Source: Hirsutella rhossiliensis
Lineage: Eukaryota; Ascomycota; Sordariomycetes; Hypocreales; Ophiocordycipitaceae
Direction: 5' to 3'
Length of the DNA: 64,000 bases
NCBI RefSeq assembly: GCF_020360975.1
Contig: NW_025408683.1
Location: 248,001 to 312,000, forward strand
Every line of letters begins with the position of its first letter. Position 1 is the first letter of the stretch. A program made the position numbers and the translations under genes. Shown here in pieces: positions 13,701 through 24,143 of this stretch. Under the pieces are notes generated by a model. It was not told the DNA's origin. It did not search any database and was given only the letters and a program-made list of their open reading frames with translations.

Positions 13701-14438
13701 TCGTCTGGAAATTCGTCTCCTGGTTTTCCCTTGGCCGCAATATTCGCATTCGACGGTCTTTGGGCCCCTTATTCGTACGCCTTGTTGTAGGCCTAGCTTA
13801 TGTAAAGCTAGGGGGCCCGGGTGACCAAGTCGTGCGTGCCAAAGAAGACCGTCTCCTTGGGCTGCCGGAAGAGGGTCCTTTGAACCTACCCTCCTTCGAG
13901 CAGGGAAAGCTGACTTCTCGAGAGGTTCCTTCCTAAGGATAGGTCGGAATTCGAGAACAAATTGACCGAATTTTTCCTCGATAAGCCCAATAGTCTGATT
14001 CTTCTGGACTAGCCTCGTAGGCTCAGACGTCGTATCCCAGAAGATTCCTTCCTTTCGAAGAAGGCGGAAGGAAATCAGGCTCGTTGAAAATCGAGGGCAA
14101 AAAGCTACCCTTTTTCGTCGAAGAATTCGTATAGATCCGTTAGGTAATTTCATCGTGAAATTTACCCTTCCGTATCCCTCTATCCGTACGGTTGATTCCC
14201 CGGCAATAAGGTATTCCCTCCGTGCCTTCTTAAAGGACCGGAATCGTGAGAGTGTATTGCAGATGTCGAGGGAAGCACCAGAGTCAAGGATAGCTGATTT
14301 TCGTAGGGGATAGTCGGAGGGCTCTAACGGTTGGTCTTGGCCTTGTTGATCCGTAGGGAAGACGAAGGCCGGATTTGCTATACCAACGATTTTTCCTCGA
14401 ATTTGCGGCTCGAATAAGGGCAGCGGCGTTATTAGTTG
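10785..14438 (-). pseudogene. Copia D1 pol (protease, integrase, RT, RNase H)
   Basis: In frame with gag and downstream of its TAG. Order on the minus strand: aspartic protease with DSG active site near 14,270-14,300; pre-integrase zinc domain (H-H-C-C; LWHARLGH and CEYCGQGK) near 13,730-13,840; integrase core with candidate D, D (IRSDGE) and E (NGGAERSGG) inside the 12,927-14,153 open stretch; an acidic linker; reverse transcriptase with YVDD at 11,823-11,834; RNase H with TEAELLAL near 11,180; stop TGA at 10,785-10,787. Premature stops at 12,927, 12,891, 12,354, 12,216, 11,994, 11,814, 11,664, 11,262, 10,986 and 10,953 are TAG, or TAA at 12,216 and 10,986. All are explicable as RIP of Gln or Trp codons. 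A 5-nt and a 1-nt loss relative to D2 (near 11,230 and 11,170) put a short RNase H segment out of frame. The element is not autonomous. Confidence 0.9.
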
Positions 14439-14441
14439 CTA
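14430..14441 (-). promoter_or_regulatory. In-frame gag/pol TAG with CAA CTA context
   Basis: Minus strand reads AAA TAG CAA CTA ATA. The six bases after the stop fit CARYYA, the tobamovirus-type readthrough consensus. In D2 the same TAG is kept, but CAA has become TAA and the ATA codon is absent. Because many other CAG codons in D1 have become TAG, a plain RIP origin from CAG is at least as likely. Confidence 0.35.
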
Positions 14442-15707
14442 TTTCTTAGCAACCCGAATCTCGTCTATCTTCTTCTGCAACGAGGGGTCCTCCTTAAGAG
14501 ATTGTTGTACTATTTCTCGTAGCCTCTTTGAAGGGTTGACTCCTTCGGGTCGGTTTTCCTCGAAGACCTGCCAGCAGTCTTCTAGCCGATGGGGCTTTTT
14601 GCACGCTTGGCAGGTAGGTCGATTCCTCCTCGTACGTTGTTTCTTCGAGGAATCCTCGTCCCGGTCCGGAAGGTCTGCTTGAAAACCCCCCCTTTTTACC
14701 CCTTGTTGCTGATTTTGACGAAGAGGTTCGATTTCGACTAGTTCCCTGATTTTTCGACTAACGGACTGAAAGGTCCATTGGGGGACTAGTCGGGCCGGTC
14801 TGACTGACGGGACCGGGGCCGGGCCCGGAGCAAGAGGCGGAGCCGGGGCCGGGCCTAGGGCAGCCGTTGATGACGGTGTTGATGCTCTCGAGGGAGGAGG
14901 AGCCGAAGGAGCAACAGCCGCAGCAGCAGCAGCGGGAGCCGCAGCAACAGGGGCTGCAGCAGCTGCAGGGGCAGCAGGTCGAGCCGTCTGGGTCGAGTGC
15001 TGGCCACGAAGGAATAAGACTGCTTGTTGTTGTACTCTGGCAGCCTCTTCGTCTAGTTCCCGGCTAGCTTCTCGAAAGATAGTCGAGTAACCGTCACTAA
15101 TAGGCTTTATTAGCAGAGATATATCCCGTAGCCACTGGCCGGAAAGAGCTTCTGTGAGGAAGTATTGGTTAGCTTCCTCGAGGATTTCTTCCCACTTAGC
15201 TAGCCACGAAGAAGCTAGTAGGTTCCTAGCAGAAAAGGCTCCTAGGTGGGCCGTATAGGTCTTCCTAATACGGTCAGTCATATAACCTCTCGAGGGAGCT
15301 GTTGAGGTCTCGAGCTTTAAAAGCCACTGCCTAGGAGTCTCTTCCTCTCGAAGAGATATTAGCTTTGCGGCACTAACGGATTCCGTTATCGCCGTGCGTG
15401 CAGCAGTTAGCAACTTCGTCTCGTAAAGGTATTCCTTACGGTGACTCTCGTAGTCACCTAAGGCAGCAGAAAAAGCTCTCTGTTGTGCAGAGGTTAGCTC
15501 GGAGAAGAGGGTAGCTCCCTCTGCAAAATCCGTTGCCCTAGGACGAAGAGGGGGCTCAAGAGGGTCCTGCTTGTCAGAGAAGACTAAATTGTGGATGGTT
15601 CTGTCCACACGAGCCCGTAGCTCCTTTACCCACTTATCCCAATCTTGGGGCTCTGCAAGAATCGTCCTACGGACCGTAGGGACGGCAGAGGAGTCGGTTT
15701 TCGTCAT
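14439..15707 (-). CDS. Copia D1 Gag (422 aa)
   Basis: Structural protein that would form the virus-like particle around the element's RNA. The frame is fully open from ATG at 15,707. The first 230 residues are helical and charged, as in Copia Gag. Residues about 240-305 are an Ala/Pro-rich linker. A zinc knuckle C-x2-C-x3-H-x4-C (CQACKKPHRLEDC) is at residues 366-378, followed by a Lys/Glu-rich tail. The ORF ends at TAG 14,439-14,441, and the same frame continues directly into protease. Gag is the only part of D1 free of internal stops. Length and layout fit Ty1/Copia Gag. Confidence 0.85.
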   Translation of the reverse strand: MTKTDSSAVPTVRRTILAEPQDWDKWVKELRARVDRTIHNLVFSDKQDPLEPPLRPRATDFAEGATLFSELTSAQQRAFSAALGDYESHRKEYLYETKLLTAARTAITESVSAAKLISLREEETPRQWLLKLETSTAPSRGYMTDRIRKTYTAHLGAFSARNLLASSWLAKWEEILEEANQYFLTEALSGQWLRDISLLIKPISDGYSTIFREASRELDEEAARVQQQAVLFLRGQHSTQTARPAAPAAAAAPVAAAPAAAAAAVAPSAPPPSRASTPSSTAALGPAPAPPLAPGPAPVPSVRPARLVPQWTFQSVSRKIRELVEIEPLRQNQQQGVKRGGFQADLPDRDEDSSKKQRTRRNRPTCQACKKPHRLEDCWQVFEENRPEGVNPSKRLREIVQQSLKEDPSLQKKIDEIRVAKK

Positions 15708-15845
15708 CGTTGCGGAAGAAGAGGGGGGGCAGAAAAGTCGGTTAAAAATCGGCTTTTCTAGTAAGAGGGGTAAAATGAAGCCACGAGGGATGCAAGAAAG
15801 GTGCCTTTTGCAGCAGCCGGAAGGTATAGGAATTCTATTCCTCCC

Positions 15846-15856
15846 GGGCTCATAAC
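15846..15856 (-). promoter_or_regulatory. Copia D1 primer binding site (initiator tRNA-Met half)
   Basis: Minus-strand GTTATGAGCCC directly follows the 5' LTR. It is an 11-nt perfect complement of the anticodon stem-loop of eukaryotic initiator tRNA-Met. Drosophila copia and Ty5 prime from this internal part of the tRNA. Confidence 0.8.
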
Positions 15857-16342
15857 TCTCGCGAAGAGAGATGCGAGAAGTGCATGAAAATGCACGAAGG
15901 TGAAATTGGAAGTAAGGGGTCGGACAGGCAGGGCAGAGAGATTTGATTCTTGCGGGAGTAGCAATTGCGGCAGGGGAGTGATTGTTGTATTGCCTTGATT
16001 GTCCTTCTTTCCTCTATCCAACGTCCCTCTTTATACCCTTCTAGCATCTCAATTAACAAAGAAGATCCTGCTTAAAGAAGCCACTAATGTCCTTTCGACT
16101 ACCGAGCTTTTTGCCGGCTTTTCCCCTCCTTTCTAGCCGTTGCCGGCACATCCGTCTTATCTCTCGCCACCTCTATAGGAAGCCATCGCCACTTCTGCTT
16201 CCCCTCATGCCCCTACCCTCCTTTCTGCACCTCTTTTTAGCTCCTTCTTCCTTCTTCCACACCGGGTGTTTTTCAGCTTCCTTGGTCCCTCTTGCCAAGG
16301 GATATCTCCGAGAACTGCGAAATCAGGCCACGCTTCGCGACA
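15857..16342 (-). repeat. Copia D1 5' LTR (486 bp)
   Basis: Pair of 10,032-10,519. The differences I see are three C-to-T changes at CpA and a short indel in a C-run. It is followed by the ACTTC target duplication at 16,343-16,347. Confidence 0.92.
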
Positions 16343-19300
16343 ACTTCCTATATATAGAACTTACTTTTTTTTAGTTTAACTAGTAACTTTATATTCTAAA
16401 GTACGCGGAGTACCTTATAGATATATTCCTTATATTCTTCTAAGGTATCTAAGAAGATTAAGATATTATCTAAGTATACTACTATAAAGATATCTAAGTA
16501 TTTATATAGGATATTATTAATTATCCGTTAGAAGGTAGCTAGTATATTTATAAGTCTAAATAGTATTACTAGATATTTAAATAGTCTAAATTTTATTCTA
16601 AAGGCTATTATTTATTCGTATCCTTTTTTTATATATATTAAGTTATAGGCGCCTTTAAGATCGAGGGCTATAAACTATTTTTTACTATATAGTCGATCTT
16701 ATAGTTCTAATATAAGTAGTAATAGTATTTAGTCTTTTATTATAATATTATTTAAGCGTTTATATTTAATAACTAATTATAGCTTACTATTTTTCTTTAA
16801 AATAAATATAACTAGGTAGCCTACTTTAAATATTAACGTTTATATATATCCTTTTTATAGATTCTTATTAAGATAGTTATATAGCGTTTATAGTTACTTT
16901 TCGTTTAAGTTATAGATCTTATAGAATATCGGCGTTATTCTATCCTTAAGATAAATTTTATAGTCTTATTAGCTATATTTAAGTAACCTTATCTTAAGTT
17001 CTTCCTTAAAGAGTTTATTATATTTTTAGTATTCTTAGGAGAAATTTTTTATTTTATTTTATAGGCTTTATTCTTTCTTTTAAGAGCTAGTTTCTCTTAA
17101 CTTAAGCTCTTTATTAATTTATTTAAGGTCTTTCCTTAAAGTAGTAATAACTCTTTAGATCTTTATATTATATCCTTTATTTTATTTATATTAGATACTA
17201 GGTTATATAGCTATATTAGTTAGTATATAGGTCTTATTAGTTAATTTTATTATATCTATTAATTTAGTTACTATTTTTATTTATATCGCTAAAGCCTATA
17301 ATAATTTACTTAAACGGTTATCCCTTTTATCTTATTTAGTAGCTAAATTATTATAAAATTTTACTTTCTCTTAAATCTACTAGTCCTAGAAACTTACGTT
17401 CTCGTTCTAATATAGCTAGCTAGTTTTCTAGTTAATTAGTAGGTTGCTCTCCTATAGCTATAAAAGTCTTAATATAAGGTTATATTCTCTAATATCTATA
17501 ATATTAAAGTTAACTTATTCGTTATAGCCCTAGATATTAATATTAAGGTAATTAATCTCTATATTAATAATTCCGTTATTATAGTTAAAGGCCTCTCCTT
17601 TAATATTTATAAGTTTATATAGATCTTTCTTATATCTCTATATAAGTCGGTAATAATTAACGACTTTAGGTAAAACGTAATTACCTATCGCGCTATAGTT
17701 TAAAAGTATATATATATAATATCCTATAATTTAGATATTTAATACTATTTAGTTACTATAGCTTACCGTTACTATATATAGGGTCCTTAGATCTTATTAT
17801 ATCGTGCTAGTTTATAGCCCTTTTATAGATAGTATACCTTATTTTTTACTTAGTCCTTATTTATTTTATTTAGGTATTTTTCTTTAATTTATTATTAATA
17901 TTATTTCTTTATATTTTCGTCGTATAGTATTATATTAAGGCTTAAGAGACTAATTTCTTATAGCTAATTAAAGATTTCTTATTTCTTAATACTATATCGT
18001 TTATATTATATTACTTTATAGTTAATTATATACTATACTTTATAATTCTATTTATTTTTATACTGAAGGTTAAGTTTTTATTTAGCGTCTTTCTTTTTTT
18101 TACGTAGTATTTCTATATCGATTTTTCTTTAATTAAATATAGCTTATAGCCTTTATATATATTACTAATAATCTTTTAATATACTATTATACTATTTATA
18201 CTATACTTATACTTTTTCGTATTTATAAACTCTATAGTTTAGGTATATATATTTATTATAATCTTCTTTATTATATTTAACTTATTACGTAAGTCTTTAA
18301 AAGATTAAGGGTTTAAATATCTTAGAGCGAGTAGCGTTATACTATTCTTTTAATTTAGCGTATTTATAGATTTTATATATCTCTAAATGATATCTCGTTA
18401 ATAAACTATAATTATCGCGGTATTTAAGTAGTATACCGTAATTAGGTTTTAATAATATAACTTAGTCGTTTAGGTAGCGTTAATCGATTTTCTAGTAGTT
18501 TAGTTCTATACTTAAGTAGGGTTTCGAAAGTACTTATCCCTTAAACCTAACTAAGAAAGCATCGTATTATACCTTTATCTAAAAGTATATTAGATAATCT
18601 AGGTAAACGTATAATATCTATAAAATATACTTATAGTACTTATAAGTAAGTAGTATTTATAGATTATTTTTAAATTCTCCTTATAGTTACTATTCTTATT
18701 ATAAAGCTATAAAGGTATTAACTATAGCGATAGCTATAGTATAGTCTCCTTTATATAGTACTAGTTAATATTAAATTAATATAGCTTATTAGTTTTCTAT
18801 AAGAATTTAAGGTATTTATTAGGTTTTAATTTTAAGTATTTCTTTAAATTCTTTAAAGTATAAAGTATATTCCTTAATTATAGCGTTTTCCCTTAATAGT
18901 AAGGGTAGTAATATAAGTTCGTTCTTATCTTTTATTTCTCTAGGTATTTCTTATTTTTGAAAGCTTATATCGTTAATACTTTATTATTTCTTTTTAGGTT
19001 ACTATCTAAGTTTTATAAGTATAAGGGCTATATTTATATCTTCTTTATTATATTATTTATAGACTACTTATTATTATTATCGATTTTTATTTTATATATT
19101 TTCTTAGAATCGTTTACTATTTTTCTTAATTTAGTCTTAAGAGACTCTTTTAAGATAAGGGTATTTTAGTTCTATAAATTTAACTTATTTCTATATTTTA
19201 AGATCCCTTCGCTATATTATTATAAGGGTTTTCCTTAGTAGCTATAAGAACTATTTAATACTATTCTTATTACTTAAGTATACTATATATTTATCGTTAT

Positions 19301-20367
19301 AGTATATAGTTTAACTAAGGAGTTTATACTTTAGTTCCTATCTATTAATAGCGTTTAAGTATTTCTTACCTTTTAAGGCTAGTACTTAATAGGTTTTCTT
19401 CTCCTTATAAGGTTATCTATATTCTTTAAAGTAATATCTAAGTTTCTTATAGTTAAAACACTTTCCTTTACTTTTTTATATTATATTTAGATCTATCTTA
19501 CTTAAGTTAGTTATATAGGTATAGGTAATAGGAGTTTCGCGCTTTTTTTTATAGTTAGCGCGTTAGTTAAAGTTATTCTTATAGGAAGGGTTTTAGTTTT
19601 CTCTTCTTTATTTCTTTTCTTAGTATTACGTATACTATCTATTATCGATTTATACTACTATAGTAATATAGTTTAAGAGGTTATTAGGTTAATTTTCCTT
19701 ATAAAGCTTATCCTTAACTTCTTCTTTAAGCTTATTATAGAATTATAATATAAGAGGTTTATCGTCCTAATTAAGTTTTAAGGTAACTTAACGGAACTTT
19801 ATAGTATAATTTAATATTAAGATCTTTTATTAGAGTTCTTAAAGTTTCTATTTAGCTTCTCGTTCCTTATCGGTTATTCTAAATACCTTTATAATAGCTT
19901 CTTTAAATCCTTAGAAACTAGTAAAGACTTTATTCATCTTATTATCTCGTCGCGCTAGTTAGTTATTAAGAAAATCCCTTATAATAGGTCTAAACTAAGC
20001 GAGTGCTATTCTAAATAAATAATTTCCTATATAGAGTACCTTTTCGACTAGGTCTAAGAGTTTAGTAAGGTAAAACTAATAGTAGGCCTTAAGTTAAGTA
20101 AGAAAGTCTTAAAGCGTGCTATAAGTACTATTAAATAGTCCTAGCTATTTTAGTTTAACTACTTCTCTAAGGTCCCTAACTTATTTATTACCTCCTTTAT
20201 TCTTAAGTAACTATACCTTATATCGAAGGGTAATAATCTTACGTATTATATCCTAAGGCGATATAGTAGCTCTAGAGTTAGTTAATCTAGCTTACTATAT
20301 AGGTATATTAATAGTTATAATATTACTTAAAGTAACGCGGTATAATATTAAATAAGAGCTTTTAACG
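16343..20367 (-). pseudogene. Gypsy B gag, protease and RT relic
   Basis: The 5' half of Gypsy B. Reverse transcriptase is read on the minus strand at about 16,400-17,000, with the YLDD motif mutated to YLDN near 16,450. The part at 16,909-17,644 is the sister of the relic at 1-735. A zinc-knuckle relic on the minus strand lies near 19,440-19,480, marking the end of gag. There are many stops and no usable frame. The 70-codon plus-strand frame at 18,957-19,169 is a chance ORF in AT-rich sequence. Confidence 0.6.
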
Positions 20368-20818
20368 TATAACGACTAGCGTTATTCCTAAGGGATAAAC
20401 CTATTAAGGGGTTTATATTAATAGATATAATAGGGCGTAGTCTAAGTAATAATATATATATTATATTAGTAATAAGTTAGAGGTTATAGACTATAGACTA
20501 TAACTAAGTAATTAGAATTAAAGATAGAATTATAATAAAGATCTATATTAAAAAGCTAGAGAGCTATCTATCTAAAGGAGTAAAAGTAAGTAGCTATATA
20601 TACTTATAGAGACTATCCTTAGATTATAGTACTAGCTATAATCCCTAACGTTAGATCGTATAAAGCGTAGTAATCCTATTAATCTTAGATTACTTAGATC
20701 TCTACGATCCCCTTAATCCTATATCTATTAAATAGTAGTACTAACTATTTATCTATTAGACTATATTACGTACTTAACGCGGTCGACCGTCCGTAGCCTA
20801 GTAGCTATAGTTATAATA
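20368..20818 (-). repeat. Gypsy B 5' LTR (451 bp)
   Basis: Pair of 6,716-7,166. It is followed immediately by GCCGG, the unmutated form of the 5-bp target duplication. Confidence 0.85.
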
Positions 20819-21051
20819 GCCGGTGTTTTTAAGAGGTCTTAGCTAGTATTCTAAGCTAGCTCTATTTCTTTAATTCCCGATTTTACGATAACTAGCACCC
20901 CGTTTAATATATAATAATATATATAATAACGAGCGATTCTTACTCTATAATATTAGATTTTATCTATAATTAATATACTACTTATTAGCTTATATAATTA
21001 AGAGAGTATATTATAGCTGCTTTATTTATAGTAGGAATACCGTTCCTTATA
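20819..21051 (-). repeat. Copia A1 5' LTR, second part
   Basis: Continues the LTR broken at 6,715. It matches 1,076-1,303 and 60,521-60,744 and ends CCTTATA, the mutated CCTTACA terminus. Confidence 0.85.
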
Positions 21052-22203
21052 ATTAAGTATACTTTAAAGAATAGATACTTATTTTAATTAAAGATACTAT
21101 TAATAAGAAGATACTATTAGCAATATAATTAAAGGAGGCTTGCTAATAAGAAAGCTAGTCCCCTTTAGAGTTTAACTTATACCTTAACTCCTTAGAGAGG
21201 TATTTTAAACGCTTATTAAAAAAGGCACGTGCTCTTATATTTTTCGCTAAGCTAAAGCTATAACTTTAAGACTAAATTAACCTTTATTCGATACCTATTT
21301 ATACCTATTAACGAGAAGAATATATATAAGTCGCTTAACGATATTAAGATACTACTATTAATAAGAGGCGACGTATTAATACTACTTTTACTCTTAAAGG
21401 AACTAAGAATAAAAGTAGTACTATACCCTAAGGTAGTATATATAGGGGGAGGAATTAAAGGGGCTAATAAGCTAAGCTAAATCGTTAAGGAAATACTACC
21501 GATTCGACTAATAACTAGTAAGCTAGTAATATACTTACTAGGGGCTAAACTAAGGGACGTTATTAAGGAAGAGGATCTTTTACTTAATCGGGAATTATAT
21601 ATTTTTAATATAATAAGCTAGGATACTTATTTATAGAATATACTAATATTTTAAAGATAGAGACCCTAGTAAAGACTCTTAGATTCGATACTATAAACTA
21701 AGGAAAAGGTAAGATATTAAGGTAAATACCTTTCCTTTAGTAAACTTAATACTTATAAGATAGTTACTTAAAACTCTTATAACGATATTAAGGCGAAACC
21801 TTACTAAGGTCCCTATATACTTAGATACTTATAGTACCGTTAACCTTATAGGTATATACTTTACCTAATAGTAAGGATTACTATAAGTAGCGCTATTATA
21901 CCCTAAGTTATTAAGGCTAAGTAATAGTAAGGTAAGGGAGTATAAAGTATAGTTAGTACCGCTCTAAATAATAAATATAAGAGGCACTAAAAAGATAATT
22001 ACTTATTTTTATATTAGTACTAATAAGTTAACGCTAAATAATTAAGTATTAATCCTTTTATTAATTACTACCTTAAAGGATAAATATATTATTATTATTA
22101 TTATTAAGATTACGCTAAGGACCTAGCTAGAGGTATCTAGAACTTTAATATTAAATAAGAGGGAAAAACTAAAGTACCTAAGGGAAAACCCTCCCCTTTT
22201 TTA
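21052..22203 (+). mobile_element. Probable 5' part of Gypsy C (gag/protease), degraded
   Basis: AT-rich, RIP-saturated sequence upstream of the Gypsy C reverse transcriptase and in the same orientation as far as can be judged. No motif is certain and no LTR was recognised. It does not continue the B relic that lies left of A1. Confidence 0.35.
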
Positions 22204-22632
22204 GTACGGGTCCGCCTCGAACGAGGTCGTAGTAGTAGTATATAGGAAATTTACGCCGGCTGCCGCGGGCTCCTCCCGCGAAGTCGCGTCTTAGCGCGGG
22301 CCCTCTCGGGCCGTGGCCGCTACTATCCCGAGCGGCCGCGGCCCGGGCTCGCTAGCCTAGGCCTAGGGTTATAGGCAGTAGTCTCTCTCCGGGGGCCCGA
22401 CTCGCGGGCGCCTCTATTTACCCTAGCTCCCGCGTCGCAGCCGCGTGGCCGCGGTCGCGTCGGCTTATCGGTCCGTTAGTTAGTAGGGCAGGTAATATCC
22501 GGTTGCCGGGCCGGGCGCTAGTATAGGTCGCTCCTAGGTGGGGCCGGCTAATCGAAATTCGGTCGGCCGGCTCCGCTAATCGTAAATCGGTTCCCGTCCG
22601 GCCACGCGACTTCCCGATCGGGGGCGCGGCGA
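22204..22632 (+). other. GC- and CpG-rich island inside degraded Gypsy C
   Basis: About 430 bp of CpG-dense sequence with very few CA or TG, between AT-rich flanks. In the frame starting with GTA at 22,204 there are about 144 codons with only TAG/TAA stops at positions compatible with Gln or Trp, encoding an Arg/Gly/Pro-rich chain. The simplest reading is original coding sequence of the element, between protease and reverse transcriptase, whose cytosines were mostly in CpG/CpC and so escaped RIP. Confidence 0.6.
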
Positions 22633-24143
22633 TAAATATATTTATATTATCTTATAGAAATAATAGTAATAGTTTAAGTATTAACTAAGTAATAAAACCC
22701 TATAAAATCCTTATAGATTCCTTTAAGAATATAGGAATAAAGTAAGGGTATATATAATAGCGCTTAATCCTAAGCTAATCCCGCTACTAGATAAAGATAA
22801 AGATAAAGGGATTTTATAAGAAGAATAAGCCGAGATCTTACTAACTCTTTATTAGTTTAAAGATACTTTCTTAGCTAATAGATCTAACTTACTACTAGCT
22901 AGAAAGAGAACGGATTACTTAATTAATTTAATCCTTAATATAGAACCCCTTTATAGACTAATTTACCCTTTATCGTAAAAGGAACTTTAAGTATTACGTA
23001 ACTAGATCTAAGACGCGATAAAAAGGAAAATAATCTAAGAGTTAAAGAGCTTAGCTAAAGCGCTTATCCTTTTTATTTTAAAGAAGGATAGTACCTTATA
23101 GCTATATATAGACTACTAAAGACTTAATTAAGTTATATAAAAGAATTAGTACCCTTTACCCCTTATTTTAGAGATTATTAACTGCTATTAAGGAGCTAAG
23201 TATTTTTCTAAGATTAATATATAGAATATATATTAATATATTTAAATTAAGGAAGAAGATAAATAAAAGACCGCTTTTAAAACGCGTTATAGATATTTTA
23301 AATACTTAGTAATACCCTTTAAACTTACTAATATACTAGCTAGATTTTAGAGCTATATCTATTAAGCGCTTAAGGGGCTTATAAATATAATCTATATAGT
23401 CTACCTTAACGATATCCTTATATACTTTAAGATAAAAGAAGAATATACTAAATACTTAGGATAAGTAATAGAAAGGCTAAGGGCTATAGAGCTTTATATA
23501 AAACTATTAAAGTATATCTTCTATTAATAGTTAGTTAAGTTCCTTAGGTTTATTTTATTTATTAATAAGGTATTAATAGACTCTTAATAAGTAAAGGTAA
23601 TAGCTTAATAGCCTAAACCTATAACCTACTATAATATTTAGGTTTTCCTTAAGTTCTATAATTTTTACTAATAATTTATATATAAGTACTTAAGAGTTAT
23701 AGCGCCCTTAACTATATTATTAAAAGGGAGTAAGAATAAGAAGAAGCTAAGAAGTATAGAGCTAAACCTTACTAAAAGGGTAGTATTCTAGGCTCTTAAG
23801 GATACTTTTTAAGGAGCCTTACTCCTTTAATATTATAATCTAAAAAGATATATTTATATTAAAATAAATATATTATAATTTATAATAATAATGATTATCT
23901 CTTAACTTAATAATAAAAGGCATTATTATCTAATTATATTTTAGTTAAGGAAGTTTATTAGAGCCGAACTTAATTATAGTATTTTAGACTAAGAACTATT
24001 CGCTATCGTTAAGTTATTTAAATACTAGTAATATTATATTAAAAGGGCAATATATAAAGTAAAGGTATTATTAAACTATTATATCCTCTAAATATTTATA
24101 TACTAGACCTCCTTAAATAAGAGGTAAGTAAGATAGTATATAT
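22633..24143 (+). pseudogene. Gypsy C reverse transcriptase/RNase H relic
   Basis: Plus-strand Ty3/Gypsy pol. LFILKKDSTL near 23,065-23,095 begins the palm domain. LPLI-type residues and FKYLVIPF follow near 23,300. The catalytic motif is IVYLNDILIY (from YLDD) near 23,395-23,430. RNase H is at about 23,800-24,060, with ELFAIVKLFKY near 23,990. D2 interrupts it at the RNase H/integrase connection. Many TAG/TAA stops; non-functional. Confidence 0.75.

Larger units (their letters stand above)
10032..16342 (-). mobile_element. Copia D1, complete, lightly mutated
   Basis: A 6,311-bp Ty1/Copia element on the minus strand, inserted in the pol of Gypsy B with a perfect ACTTC target duplication (10,027-10,031 and 16,343-16,347). 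LTRs of 488 and 486 bp are nearly identical; the substitutions I see are C-to-T at CpA plus short indels. One reading frame of 1,640 codons (15,707 to 10,785) covers Gag, protease, integrase, reverse transcriptase and RNase H, and is broken by stops. Composition is near normal, unlike the surrounding AT-rich host element, so this is the youngest insertion of the left nest. Confidence 0.92.
6716..20818 (-). mobile_element. Gypsy B, full length, interrupted by Copia D1
   Basis: Ty3/Gypsy element on the minus strand with 451-bp LTRs at 6,716-7,166 and 20,368-20,818. It is about 7.8 kb after removing D1 and its duplicated target. It sits precisely inside the A1 LTR between ACTAG (6,711-6,715) and GCCGG (20,819-20,823), the same 5-bp target with RIP-type changes on the left. 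The reverse transcriptase active-site relic (VVYLDNILIF) is near 16,440-16,480. Gag lies toward 20 kb and integrase toward 7 kb. No long frame survives. Confidence 0.85.

Noticed and set aside
14867..15067. Gln-rich plus-strand ORF
   Set aside because: Antisense shadow of the Ala/Pro-rich linker in D1 Gag.
18957..19169. 70-codon hydrophobic plus-strand ORF
   Set aside because: Chance frame in AT-rich Gypsy B, antisense to its gag; Phe/Leu/Ile come from T-rich composition, not a membrane protein.
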